Positions 17,377 to 26,023 of a stretch of 52,873 nucleotides of DNA are shown in pieces (position 1 is the stretch's first letter; every line of letters begins with the position of its first letter). Position numbers and translations under genes: made by a program. Location: contig NZ_JAKKFD010000012.1 of assembly GCF_022229005.1 (NCBI RefSeq), forward strand, positions 1 through 52,873, written 5' to 3'. This DNA is from Micromonospora trifolii (lineage in GTDB: Bacteria > Actinomycetota > Actinomycetes > Mycobacteriales > Micromonosporaceae). The notes beneath the pieces were generated by a model, which ran no database searches, was not told the origin of the DNA, and saw only the letters and a program-made list of their open reading frames with translations.

Positions 17377-18177
17377 GTGCAGCATTCGAGCACTACCGAC
17401 CCCTTGTTCGTCGCCGTCGAATCAGAATCGATCACCCGAGCGGATGTCGCCGGGCTCATCGCGGGGCGGCTGGCCGCCGTTCGGGTGCCGGGGTTGCTCT
17501 CCGCGGCCCGCTGTCAGGCGATCACCGCCGCGCTCGCCAACGCGCCGATGGACCGCTACGACGAGAGCCGCGTCTTTCCCGTTGTCGCCAAGTTCGGTCC
17601 GGCCATCAACGACCACCGGTCCGCCGGGGCACTCCGCGAGGACTACTGGGACGCGGCCCGCGCGGCCGAGAAGAGCTGGTCGACGCTGGGCCTGTCGGAC
17701 TCGCCGCGGGGCCTGTGCCTGGCCGCGTTCCGCGGTGCCTGGCCGGACGTGGCACCCGGGCGGCGGCAGGGTCGGGAGATGCACGTCGGCATTGTCCGCG
17801 AGATCAACGCGGGGCTCCAGGTGCACTTCGACGACGCGGTACGGGAGTACGCGGGCCGGCTGCTCGACAGCGAGGTGGTGGCCCAGTTGGCGTTCAACAT
17901 CTACATCCGGGTGCCACCGGCCGGTGGTGAGACAGTGCTGTGGCGGCGGCGCTGGCAGCCCGACGACGAGCCGCTACGGATCCCCGGCGGGTACGGCTTC
18001 CAGGAGGCGGTGGCCGCCGACACGCAGTCGTTGACGCTGCGCCCCACGCTCGGCGAGGGCTTCCTGTTTGATCCGCGGCACTATCACACGGTGCGTCAGG
18101 CGTCGGATGGCCGACGGATCTCCATAGGATGTTTCGTCGGGCTCACCGACGACGGTCGACTGGCCCTCTGGTCGTAG
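17377..18177 (+). CDS. 2-oxoglutarate/Fe(II)-dependent oxygenase-like protein
   Basis: The 266-residue protein has the facial triad layout of 2OG-Fe(II) oxygenases. VHFDD gives His150 and Asp152, RHYHTVRQ gives the distal His (about 237), and GRRISIG supplies an Arg (246 or 247) for 2-oxoglutarate. The strands around AFNIYIRVPPAGGETVLWRR fit the jelly-roll core. These enzymes hydroxylate or otherwise oxidise small molecules or side chains. The GTG at 17377 has GGGAGG 6 nt upstream. The stop is 15 nt before a PLP dehydratase gene, so the two form an operon and may act on the same amino acid; that link is inference. Confidence 0.82.
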   Translation: MQHSSTTDPLFVAVESESITRADVAGLIAGRLAAVRVPGLLSAARCQAITAALANAPMDRYDESRVFPVVAKFGPAINDHRSAGALREDYWDAARAAEKSWSTLGLSDSPRGLCLAAFRGAWPDVAPGRRQGREMHVGIVREINAGLQVHFDDAVREYAGRLLDSEVVAQLAFNIYIRVPPAGGETVLWRRRWQPDDEPLRIPGGYGFQEAVAADTQSLTLRPTLGEGFLFDPRHYHTVRQASDGRRISIGCFVGLTDDGRLALWS

Positions 18178-18192
18178 TGAAGGGCGTTTCCC

Positions 18193-19134
18193 ATGGTGGA
18201 CAGAAGCGACGTCGAGGCGGCCGCGGCCCTTGTCGAGGGGCGGGTCCGGGAAACCCCGGTCATCGCCGTCGAAGGTGCCGATCTGGGTGTGCCCGGGCAG
18301 CTCAGCCTCAAGTTGGAGCTGCACCAGCACACCGGCTCGTTCAAGCCGCGCGGCGCGTTCAACCGGATGCTCCAGGGGTCGCTGCCGTCGGCCGGAGTGA
18401 TTGCCGCTTCGGGTGGCAACCATGGCCTCGCCGTCGCGTACGCGGCCCGGTCGTTGGGCGTGCCGGCGGAGGTCTTCGTGCCGGTCACCGCCTCGCCGGT
18501 GAAGGTGCAGCGGTTGGCCGGGTTGGGCGCACAGGTGCGCCAGGTGGGCCAGCACTACGCCGAGGCGTTGGCGGCGAGCACCCAGCGGGCCGGGGAGACT
18601 GGCGCGCTGGTCGTGCACGCGTACGACCAGCCGGAGGTGGTGGCCGGTCAGGGCACTGTCGGCCGGGAGCTGGAGCGGCAGGTGGACGGGATCGACACAG
18701 TGCTGGTGGCGGTCGGCGGCGGCGGGCTGGTGTCCGGTATCGCCAGTTGGTTCGGTGGCTCGGTACGTGTCGTGGCGGTCGAGCCGGAGCAGATCCCCAC
18801 CCTGCACTCGGCCCTGAAGGCGGGTCGGCCGGTCGACATCGAGGTGGGTGGCATCGCCACCGATTCGCTGGGTGCCCGGCGGATCGGCGAGATCGCCTTC
18901 GACACCGCCCGCCGGACCGAGGTGGTGTCCGTGCTGGTCCGCGACGAGGACCTGGTGCGGGCGCGCCGGTTGCTCTGGTCGGAGCTGCGGGTCGCCGCCG
19001 AGTTGGGTGGTGCCGCCGCGCTGGCCGCGCTGGTCGGCGGTGCGTACGTGCCGCAGCCGGGGGAGCGGGTGGCAGTGATCATCTGTGGTGGCAACACCGA
19101 CCCGAGTGACCTGGGCCCCGCAGCGCCGCACTGA
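18193..19134 (+). CDS. PLP-dependent serine/threonine dehydratase family protein
   Basis: The 313-residue product is a fold-type II PLP enzyme. TGSFKPRGA holds the Schiff-base lysine (Lys51), ASGGNHGLAVAYAA binds the substrate carboxylate, VGGGGLVSGI is the phosphate-binding tetraglycine loop, and CGGNTD closes the cofactor ring site. There is no C-terminal ACT domain, as in catabolic dehydratases, serine racemases and hydroxyaspartate dehydratases, so the true substrate is open. Pairing with an upstream oxygenase suggests a hydroxylated amino acid. The ATG follows GAAGGGCG. Confidence 0.9.
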   Translation: MVDRSDVEAAAALVEGRVRETPVIAVEGADLGVPGQLSLKLELHQHTGSFKPRGAFNRMLQGSLPSAGVIAASGGNHGLAVAYAARSLGVPAEVFVPVTASPVKVQRLAGLGAQVRQVGQHYAEALAASTQRAGETGALVVHAYDQPEVVAGQGTVGRELERQVDGIDTVLVAVGGGGLVSGIASWFGGSVRVVAVEPEQIPTLHSALKAGRPVDIEVGGIATDSLGARRIGEIAFDTARRTEVVSVLVRDEDLVRARRLLWSELRVAAELGGAAALAALVGGAYVPQPGERVAVIICGGNTDPSDLGPAAPH

Positions 19135-19138
19135 CCTG

Positions 19139-21322
19139 TCAGTCGCCGTTGCGCAGCCGGCGCAGCGCGTGCTCCACCTGGAGGGTGTCCAGGTGGGTGT
19201 CGCCGAGGAGTCGCCGACGGTCGGCCAGCAACTGCTCGTACACCTCGATCGCCGCGTCGACCTGCTCCTCCAGCAGCAGCACCAGGGCCAGGGTGGATCG
19301 GATGGCGAGCACCTCGCTGCGGTCGGCGTGCCGGGGTTCCACAGTGGCCAGGGTGGCCCGCAGTTCGGCCTCCGCCTCGGCGAGCCGGCCCTGCGCCTGC
19401 ATGCAGCGGGCCAGCGTGTGCCGGGCCTGCCAGGTCTCGGGTTGGTTGAGCGGCCACAACCGGTAGCGGACCTCCAGGATGGCGTGCAGCATCTCCTCGG
19501 CCTCGGGCGCCCGTTGCTGGGCCAGCACCGCCAGCGCCAGGCTGTGCCGCACGATCATCGTGTCCCAGTGTTCCGGGCCGCGTACCTGGTCCTCGGCGGC
19601 GACGATCTGCCGCAGCTCCAGCTCGGCCTCCGGCCACTGGCGCTGCGCCATGATCGCCTTGGTGAGCTTGTGCCGGCTGGCGAGGGTGTCGGCGTCGTCG
19701 CTGCCCAGCACCGTGGTGCGGTCCGCGATCACCTCGCGGAGCACCCGGTCGGCCATCTCCGGCTGGTTGCGCTCCAGCCAGGTGCGGCCCAACTCGTGGC
19801 GCAGCGCCAGCACCTGCGGCCGGTCCAGGTCGTGGTCGTACGCGGCGCAACCGCGCACGATCGGGTCGAGGATGTCGAAGGCCGAGCCGGGTAGGCCGAC
19901 CGCGATGAGGTAACGGGCGGTGAGTCGGGTCAGCTCCAGCGCGCGGCGTACCGTCTCGGGGTCGTGTTTGTGTTTCTGCGGCACGAGGTATTCGCGCACG
20001 GCCTCGACCAGGTGCGGCACCAGCACGTCCCAGTTGGTCCAGGCCGCCGAGTCGTCCGGGCTCTGCCCTTCGGTGGCGGCGAGCAGCAGCTTCATGACCA
20101 GCCCGTGGTATTCGGCGATCTGCTCACGCACCTCGTCGCGGTCGCGGAACATGGCGTGCACCAGTGGGTGCAGCGAGAGCACGTGCGCGAACGCCGGGTC
20201 GGTGACCTCCTCCTGCACGTCGAAGTCGACAAGGGCCAGGTTGCCGATGCCCTCCAGCACCTTCACCCGCTGCCGGCCGGTGAGCCCCTTGAAGAGCGGC
20301 GACCCGGCCAGGATGGCCGGCTTGAGCACCACCTCGTAGGGCACGGGGGAGATGCTCAAGCAGGCCAGCACGTTGAGCAGTGGTCGGCTCTGTTGGAGCT
20401 GGCGGCGGGCCAGCAGGTCCAGTGAGATGTCGTCGACCTCGCGGACGATCTCCAGGCCGAGGGACTCGTCGAGGTCGACGTCGGCGGCGTCGCGCGGTGA
20501 GCGGAACCGACGTTGCACTGCCGTCCGGTAGTCGGCGAAGGTGGTGATGGTGGACGAGCCGCGCCAGACCGGGCTGGCGTTGACCGACCGCAGGTAGTTG
20601 CCGGCGGCGCGTAGGGCGAGGGGCAGCCCGCCCAACTCCCGGGCGAGTTCCCGGGCGTCGGCTGGACCGCCGGCCTGGGCGCCGGCCCGGTCGATCAGCA
20701 CGTGCGCGCCGGCGTCGGCGTCGAGAGGGCGCACCTGGTGCAGCACAGACCAGGTGCCCCAGGTGGCCCGGTTGCCGTCCCGGCTGGTCACGATGACCAT
20801 GCCGTCGTCGGCCTCCGGGCTGCGCAGCCAGCCGGTGCCGTCGGCGAGCACTCCGTCGGTGGGGCCCAGGCTGGCGGGTTCGTCCGCACTATCGAAGATC
20901 AACAACCAGGGCTGCGCGGCCTGGTTGAGGTAGCGCCACACCAAATCGGTCGCGCTGATCATCCCGGCCCAGGCCTGGTCGACCTGGGTCTCCGACGCGC
21001 CGAGTTGGCTGACCACCTCCCGCATCCCGGAGTTGAGCCGCCCGGCCTGCACCCACCAGACCGTCCGGCCGTCGGCGCGGGCCCGGCGGGCGATCTCCAG
21101 CGCGACGTGGCTCTTGCCGGAGCCGCCCATGCCGCACAGGATGTGCACGGAGGGCCGGCCCCCGGCGATCTCCCCCGGCTGGACGATCTCGTCGATCAGG
21201 TCGTCGCGCCCGTGCAGCGGGCTGTCCAGTCGCCCGAGCGGTGGGTCGACGGAGACCCGACTCGGCCGGTCGTACGCAGGCCGAGGCACGCCGGCATCCT
21301 CGGGTGGAACGTCCGCAGTCAA
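19139..21322 (-). CDS. STAND (NB-ARC) NTPase with TPR sensor domain
   Basis: The product has 727 residues. After a Pro-rich N-terminus, the NTPase shows Walker A GMGGSGKS (64-71), Walker B PWLLIFDSADE, VIVTSRD (sensor 1) and GGLPLALRAAGNY (the GLPL motif of NB-ARC). A winged-helix-like region follows, then about 250 residues of TPR repeats to the end (LERNQPEMADRVLREVI, QRQWPEAELELRQIV, QGRLAEAEAELRATLATV). STAND proteins sense a ligand with the repeat domain and oligomerise to activate an effector, but no effector domain is attached here. The TTG start has AGGGGG 7 nt upstream. A divergent small membrane protein is the neighbour. Confidence 0.9.
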   Translation of the reverse strand: MTADVPPEDAGVPRPAYDRPSRVSVDPPLGRLDSPLHGRDDLIDEIVQPGEIAGGRPSVHILCGMGGSGKSHVALEIARRARADGRTVWWVQAGRLNSGMREVVSQLGASETQVDQAWAGMISATDLVWRYLNQAAQPWLLIFDSADEPASLGPTDGVLADGTGWLRSPEADDGMVIVTSRDGNRATWGTWSVLHQVRPLDADAGAHVLIDRAGAQAGGPADARELARELGGLPLALRAAGNYLRSVNASPVWRGSSTITTFADYRTAVQRRFRSPRDAADVDLDESLGLEIVREVDDISLDLLARRQLQQSRPLLNVLACLSISPVPYEVVLKPAILAGSPLFKGLTGRQRVKVLEGIGNLALVDFDVQEEVTDPAFAHVLSLHPLVHAMFRDRDEVREQIAEYHGLVMKLLLAATEGQSPDDSAAWTNWDVLVPHLVEAVREYLVPQKHKHDPETVRRALELTRLTARYLIAVGLPGSAFDILDPIVRGCAAYDHDLDRPQVLALRHELGRTWLERNQPEMADRVLREVIADRTTVLGSDDADTLASRHKLTKAIMAQRQWPEAELELRQIVAAEDQVRGPEHWDTMIVRHSLALAVLAQQRAPEAEEMLHAILEVRYRLWPLNQPETWQARHTLARCMQAQGRLAEAEAELRATLATVEPRHADRSEVLAIRSTLALVLLLEEQVDAAIEVYEQLLADRRRLLGDTHLDTLQVEHALRRLRNGD

Positions 21323-21372
21323 TGCGGTCCCCCTTCGGTGGCGAATTCACAATGGCCCGGCGGCGAAAGATC

Positions 21373-21391
21373 CTGTCCATCCAGTGGACAG
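21373..21391. promoter_or_regulatory. Operator-like palindrome CTGTCCA-N5-TGGACAG
   Basis: A perfect 7-bp inverted repeat with 5-bp spacing sits in the 248-bp region between the divergent STAND and small membrane protein genes, 51 bp before the STAND start. It could bind a dimeric regulator. A longer inverted repeat (21482-21492 with 21513-21523) lies nearer the other gene. Neither is assigned to a known regulator. Confidence 0.4.
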
Positions 21392-21570
21392 TCGGAGGGA
21401 TTGCCACCCGCACCATGTCGACCGCAAGCGTATCCATCCCCGTACTGGGTTGCACACTCTCCGTTTAGGCCGCCCGGCTGACCGGAATCGGTGCCGGAAT
21501 TCCCAATTCGCGACTGATTCCGGCCGATCCGCCGGGCCCGGCGCTCGACAGGTGCATCCACGATGGACTT

Positions 21571-22059
21571 ATGAACTGGTCGTCAATCCAGGACGTCATC
21601 GACTGGGGAACCGTGCCGGACTGGTTCGGCGCGGTCGGCTCCATCGCCAGCGTGCTCTTCGTCTACCTCGGATTGCGGCGGGAAATTCGCGCGCGCCGAA
21701 ACGACGATCTGCGGATTCGAGCCACCCAGGCCCGGCTGGTCTCGGCGGTGGCCGAGATTCGCGGCACCTCGGTGCTGCGGGTCGGCGTGGCCAACGAGAG
21801 TGACGCACCGGTGCTGGACGTGGTGGTGCTGGCTCGACTCGTTCCGCCCGACGATCCGGACGCCCCGCCGGTCGGGCTGGCCGCGGCGAAACAGGTCCGT
21901 CGGATCCCCGGCCACGACGTGCACGACCTCTTCGTCACCGTCGCGGCGGAGCATCGGCTCCGCCCGGCCGACACCGTCCTGGTGGACCTCACCTTCACCG
22001 ACCACGACGGTAATCGCTGGCACCGGATCGGTGCCGGCCAACCCGAACCGGTGGGCTGA
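21571..22059 (+). CDS. Single-pass membrane protein of unknown function
   Basis: This 162-residue protein has one hydrophobic segment near the N-terminus (WFGAVGSIASVLFVYLGL) followed at once by a basic stretch (RREIRARRNDDLRIRATQAR). The rest should therefore be cytoplasmic. The C-terminal 100 residues are predicted beta-rich (LRVGVANESDAPVLDVVVLA, DTVLVDLTFTDHDGNRWHRI). I recognise no named family. It diverges from the STAND gene, and with that protein lacking an effector, a functional link is worth testing. Confidence 0.75.
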   Translation: MNWSSIQDVIDWGTVPDWFGAVGSIASVLFVYLGLRREIRARRNDDLRIRATQARLVSAVAEIRGTSVLRVGVANESDAPVLDVVVLARLVPPDDPDAPPVGLAAAKQVRRIPGHDVHDLFVTVAAEHRLRPADTVLVDLTFTDHDGNRWHRIGAGQPEPVG

Positions 22060-22062
22060 CCC

Positions 22063-22108
22063 AAAAGGGTGGTCCGGCGGAAGAAAGCGCCCGCCGGACC
22101 ACCCTTTT
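22063..22108. terminator. Bidirectional terminator, 18-bp perfect stem
   Basis: AAAAGGGTGGTCCGGCGG pairs perfectly with its complement across a 10-nt loop. The flanking A and T runs give a U-tract in both directions. It lies between the convergent small membrane protein and M28 peptidase genes. Confidence 0.9.
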
Positions 22109-22112
22109 CATC

Positions 22113-24533
22113 TCACAGGGGATAGGTGCGGGCGACCGCCAGCATCTCCGAGCTGTGCGACCCGACGACGCCGACGGCCGGCGGCCGGGTGCGGAAGCCG
22201 GGCAGCGCGTCCAATCCGTCACTGGCGTCCATCGCCCGCAGCGCCACCTGCCCGCCGGTCGGCCGTAGGACCAACACGACCTCGATGCCCTCCGTCGGCG
22301 GTGCGTGGAACACCAGCCCGAAGCCCCACTTCCCCGCGCGGGGCTCCACCGGCACCGACCGCCCCGCCACCTCGGCGCGCAACACCGTGGCGGTCGACGT
22401 GTCGACGTGCAGGGTGGCGAGCCGGGCCGCCCGCTGCGGAGTGAGCCGCAGCCGCAGCGTGCGCTCGCCGCCCGCGGTGGCGTCGGCCACCACCTCCAGC
22501 TTCGGCGCCGGCAGGTTCGCTGCCTGCGCCGGCCCGGCCCGCAGCTCACCGTCGCCGAGCCCCGGGAAGTCGTCGCCGACGTCGGTGACCCCGTCCACGT
22601 AGCCGTCCGTCCACGGCTGCGGGTCGCTCTCGTGGCTGAGCCAACGGGCCTGGCCGGTGCCGGCGTCCATGGCGTACATCAGGTGGGTGGGCGCGGGGTG
22701 GTCGGCGTCGAAGCGGTCGACGGCCAGGCCGACCCCGGCGAGCACCACCGCCGCCACCGCGGCGGCGCCGGCCGGCAGCACCGCGAGCCGCCGGGCCCGC
22801 AGCGCGAGCAGACCACGGTGGCCGCCGGCCTGTGGGTGCAGCAGGTCGACCACCGGCAGGGCGGTCAGGCCGAGCAGCACCGCGACCAGCGCGGCCACCC
22901 CGCCCATGCCCATCCCCAGCGCGGGGAAGAGCAGCACCACTGTGGGCAGCAGGATGACCACACCGACTGCCGCGGCGGCCGTCACCGCCACCACCGGCCA
23001 CGGTCCGGTCTGCCGGGTACGCAGCGCGACCAGCCCGCCGAGGGCGCCGGCCAGCGCCGGCAGAGTCGTGAGGTACGCCCCACCCGGCACCGCCACGGCG
23101 AGCAGCACCCCGAGCAGCGCCAGCCAGGCCAGCCCGCCGACGGCCAGCGCGGCCGGGCCGATCCGGCGGCGGGTCAGCGCGTACCAGGCGAACAGGATGG
23201 CGGTGGCGAGCGCCACGACGGCCAGGCGGTACCAGATCGGCCGGTACGGGTCGAGCAGTTCCGCGTACCCAGGTCGGATGGCGGTGATCGCCAGCCAGAG
23301 CAGTTGGGCCGCGACCGGCGCGACCACGATCGGCACCAGGGCCAGCCCGAAGCCGGCGGCCAGCCGGCCGGTGCTGGCCCGGCCCTGTCGACGGGTCAGC
23401 CAGCCGAGCGCGGCCACCGCGGCCACCGCCAGCAGGGCGAGCGGCAGGGTGAGCGTGCCCGGGTAGCGGACCAGACCGCCGGGGACCGGGAAGTAGGTGG
23501 CGTCGTGCCCGGAGCGCAGGTCGGTCAGGTCGGTGCGACCGAACTCCCGGGCCAGGCCCAACGCGTTGTCCCCGTGCTGCTGGAGGCTGCCCCGGTCCAT
23601 GGCGGCCGGAGTGTCCAACGGCGTGTGGTAGATCGCGCCTCCGTCGATGTACGCCGAGTTCAGTCCGACGAACTTCTGATCGAGGAAGGCGGTGAAGTCG
23701 GTGTCGTTGGGCAGCGCACGGTAGATCTCCACAGCGAACGAGGTGCCGACCGGGTGTGGGGCGGCCCGGCCGAAGATGTCCACCAGCTTCGCGTTGTTCC
23801 GGGACGTCTCGAACATGATCACCGGCCCGGTGGAGCCCCGCGCCTCCAGGTTGAGCACCACACCGCCGTCGGCGGCCAGTGGGTGGCTGGCGGCGAACGC
23901 GGCCGCCCCGCAGAGGCAGGCCTCCTCGGCGTCGGTCAGCACGAAGACGATGTCGTTGCGCGGCCGGGGGCCGGTCGTCAGCGCGCGGGCCACCTCCAGG
24001 ATGGTCGACGTGCCGGCCGCGTCGTCGTTGCCGCCCGGCCCGGTCTGTACCGAGTCGTAGTGGGCGACCAGGAAGACCCGACCCGTCGAGTCGGTGCCGG
24101 GCAGCCGGGCCACCACGTTGCGGACCCGGGCCAGTGTCGCCCCGCCCGCCGCCCCGCTGAGCTGACCGGCCTCCGGCGCCACGGTGTCCTGCACCTCGGT
24201 CTCCAGGCCCAGCCCCCGCAACTGCTGCTCCAGGTGCGCGCGGACCTGCTCGTTGGCCGGGCTGCCGGCGACGTGCGACCGGGCGGCGATCACCTGGACG
24301 TCCGCGTACGCCCGGGCGGCGCTGAACGCGCCCGCTGGCGCCTCGGCCGACTTCGGGGCCGGGGTGCGCAGGTCGAGCAAACTGCCGGCGCCGACCGCGG
24401 TCAGCGCGACCAGGGCCGCCGCGGCGGCCACGAGCCGCCGACGCGGCCGGGTCAGCGCGCGGCTGGCAGGGGGTACGCCCGGAATCGGACGGGGCGGCGT
24501 GCCCGTCGTGGCCGGGGTGGTGGGTGCGCCCAC
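22113..24533 (-). CDS. M28-family metallopeptidase with polytopic membrane domain
   Basis: The product has 806 residues. A TM segment near residue 33 is followed by an extracellular M28 aminopeptidase-like domain. Its zinc-site residues appear in order: VAHYDSV, GGNDDAAG, TDAEEACLCG (the EE pair), LNLEARG and IYHTPLD. From about residue 370, seven or more hydrophobic helices follow, then a soluble C-terminal domain. This architecture resembles eukaryotic Fxna/ERMP1-type peptidases and their actinobacterial relatives. The GTG start has GAGGAG 5 nt upstream. The substrate is unknown; an N-terminal exopeptidase role is inferred from the family. Confidence 0.88.
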   Translation of the reverse strand: MGAPTTPATTGTPPRPIPGVPPASRALTRPRRRLVAAAAALVALTAVGAGSLLDLRTPAPKSAEAPAGAFSAARAYADVQVIAARSHVAGSPANEQVRAHLEQQLRGLGLETEVQDTVAPEAGQLSGAAGGATLARVRNVVARLPGTDSTGRVFLVAHYDSVQTGPGGNDDAAGTSTILEVARALTTGPRPRNDIVFVLTDAEEACLCGAAAFAASHPLAADGGVVLNLEARGSTGPVIMFETSRNNAKLVDIFGRAAPHPVGTSFAVEIYRALPNDTDFTAFLDQKFVGLNSAYIDGGAIYHTPLDTPAAMDRGSLQQHGDNALGLAREFGRTDLTDLRSGHDATYFPVPGGLVRYPGTLTLPLALLAVAAVAALGWLTRRQGRASTGRLAAGFGLALVPIVVAPVAAQLLWLAITAIRPGYAELLDPYRPIWYRLAVVALATAILFAWYALTRRRIGPAALAVGGLAWLALLGVLLAVAVPGGAYLTTLPALAGALGGLVALRTRQTGPWPVVAVTAAAAVGVVILLPTVVLLFPALGMGMGGVAALVAVLLGLTALPVVDLLHPQAGGHRGLLALRARRLAVLPAGAAAVAAVVLAGVGLAVDRFDADHPAPTHLMYAMDAGTGQARWLSHESDPQPWTDGYVDGVTDVGDDFPGLGDGELRAGPAQAANLPAPKLEVVADATAGGERTLRLRLTPQRAARLATLHVDTSTATVLRAEVAGRSVPVEPRAGKWGFGLVFHAPPTEGIEVVLVLRPTGGQVALRAMDASDGLDALPGFRTRPPAVGVVGSHSSEMLAVARTYPL

Positions 24534-24710
24534 GGGAACTCCTCGGGGGGTGGTGGGGCCTGGGGTGGGATCATCCTGCCCGTCGGGTGCTGCGGATGGG
24601 ATGGCCGGTACGTCAGGCGCCCATCAGCCGCCCGGTTTGTCCGTGGCCGAGCAGTGATGCGCCCCATCCCCGCCCGCGCCGCAGGCATCGTGTTGTGTGC
24701 GACCGTTGTC

Positions 24711-24751
24711 TAATACAGGATCAGCAGGGCACTCGGAAGGAGCCCGACATC
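24711..24751 (+). promoter_or_regulatory. Promoter -10, ribosome site and possible ATC start of the signalling operon
   Basis: TAATAC (24711-24716) is a good -10 box. AGGAG (24738-24742) is the only strong ribosome site before the receiver-PP2C gene. Six bases after it, in the gene's frame, stands ATC (24749-24751). No ATG, GTG or TTG lies at a usable distance from this AGGAG. Confidence 0.5.
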
Positions 24752-24778
24752 ACCAGCGAACTCCCGCGTCTCGCGGCG

Positions 24779-26023
24779 GTGACCCGGCCGCACCGGGGGG
24801 CCGGCCTGGCCGGTTCCCCAGTTGTGCCGTACCCGCACGGTGGCCTGGCGCGGCACGCCAACCTGCCGCCGGGTGAACGGTTGCGGGTCCTGCTGGTGGA
24901 GGACGACGAGGGCGACGCCTTCCTGGTCGGTGAGCTGCTCGCCGAGACGAACTCAATGATCGACCTGCTGGTCGCCACCAGCCTCCGGGAGGCGCGGCAG
25001 CGGATCAACGACGTCGACTGCGTCCTGCTCGACCTGGGCCTGCCCGACGCGCAGGGGCTGGACGGGCTGCGCCAGGTGTTGGACATGTCCAGCGGCGCCG
25101 CGGTCTGCGTGCTGACCGGCCGCACGGACGAGCACCTGGGCGTCGTGGCGGTCGCCGAGGGCGCCCAGGACTACCTGGTCAAGGGCCAGGTCGACGGGGT
25201 GCTGCTGACCAGGGCGCTGCGCTACGCGGTGGAGCGCAAGCGCGCCGACGAGAACGCCCGCCGGTTGCGCGAGGTCGAGCTGCGCCAGGCCGAGTCGGCC
25301 CGACTCGAACGCGGCCTGCTGCCCCAACCGCTGATGACGACCGACAAGGTCGCGGTGCACACCTTCTACCGGCCGGGCCGGCACGCCGCGCTGATCGGCG
25401 GAGACTTCTTCGACGTGGTGCAGACCCACCCGGACCGCCTCGACCTGATCGTCGGCGACGTCTGCGGGCACGGTGTGGACGAGGCAGCGCTCGGGGTCGA
25501 GTTGCGGGTGGCCTGGCGGGCCCTGGTGCTCGCCCGGGTGCCCGACGACGAGGTGCTGCCCGCCCTGGAGCAGGTGCTGATGAGTGAGCGCCGCCTCCAG
25601 GAGATCTTCGCGACGGTGGCCACTGTCAGACTGGACCTGGACGCCAACCGGGCCACCGTCCGACTGGCCGGGCACCCGCCACCGCTGCTGCTCTCCGGCG
25701 GCCGGGTCGCCCCGGTGCCCGCGCCCGGCGGCCGACTGCTGGGCGTACGACCCCGCCGGCCGATCGCCTACGACCTGGAGTTCGACACCGATGACTGGTC
25801 CCTGCTGATGTACACCGACGGCCTGATCGAGGGGCGGGTCGGCGCCGGCAACGAACGGCTCGACGTGCCGGGCCTCAGTGGCTTGCTGGACGAGCCGGCC
25901 AACCGTTCGGTGTCGCTGCCCGAGCTGCCGGCCTGGCTGGTCGGGCGGGCCGAGCGGCTCAACGGTGGGGCGCTCGCCGACGACGTGGCCATGCTGCTGG
26001 TCAGCCGGGGCGGTGGCCGGTGA
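24779..26023 (+). CDS. Response regulator fused to PP2C-type (RsbU/SpoIIE) phosphatase
   Basis: An N-terminal receiver domain has LRVLLVEDDEGD (acidic pocket), DCVLLDLGLPD (phosphoacceptor Asp) and YLVKGQ (conserved Lys). A short coiled linker (ERKRADENARRLREVELRQA) leads to a SpoIIE-type phosphatase: GGDFFDVV, VGDVCGHGVDEA and ADDVAMLLVSR carry the metal-binding aspartates. Such proteins dephosphorylate anti-sigma-factor antagonists or similar targets when the receiver is phosphorylated. The start is uncertain. GTG 24779 is the first standard codon of use, but the ribosome site points to an ATC at 24749. The stop overlaps the histidine kinase start (GTGA). Confidence 0.88.
   Translation: MTRPHRGAGLAGSPVVPYPHGGLARHANLPPGERLRVLLVEDDEGDAFLVGELLAETNSMIDLLVATSLREARQRINDVDCVLLDLGLPDAQGLDGLRQVLDMSSGAAVCVLTGRTDEHLGVVAVAEGAQDYLVKGQVDGVLLTRALRYAVERKRADENARRLREVELRQAESARLERGLLPQPLMTTDKVAVHTFYRPGRHAALIGGDFFDVVQTHPDRLDLIVGDVCGHGVDEAALGVELRVAWRALVLARVPDDEVLPALEQVLMSERRLQEIFATVATVRLDLDANRATVRLAGHPPPLLLSGGRVAPVPAPGGRLLGVRPRRPIAYDLEFDTDDWSLLMYTDGLIEGRVGAGNERLDVPGLSGLLDEPANRSVSLPELPAWLVGRAERLNGGALADDVAMLLVSRGGGR

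Noticed and set aside
22305..24713. Open frame of about 800 codons opposite the M28 peptidase
   Set aside because: The peptidase on the other strand has complete metal motifs and TM helices. The antisense frame codes Gln/Arg/His-rich sequence without domains.
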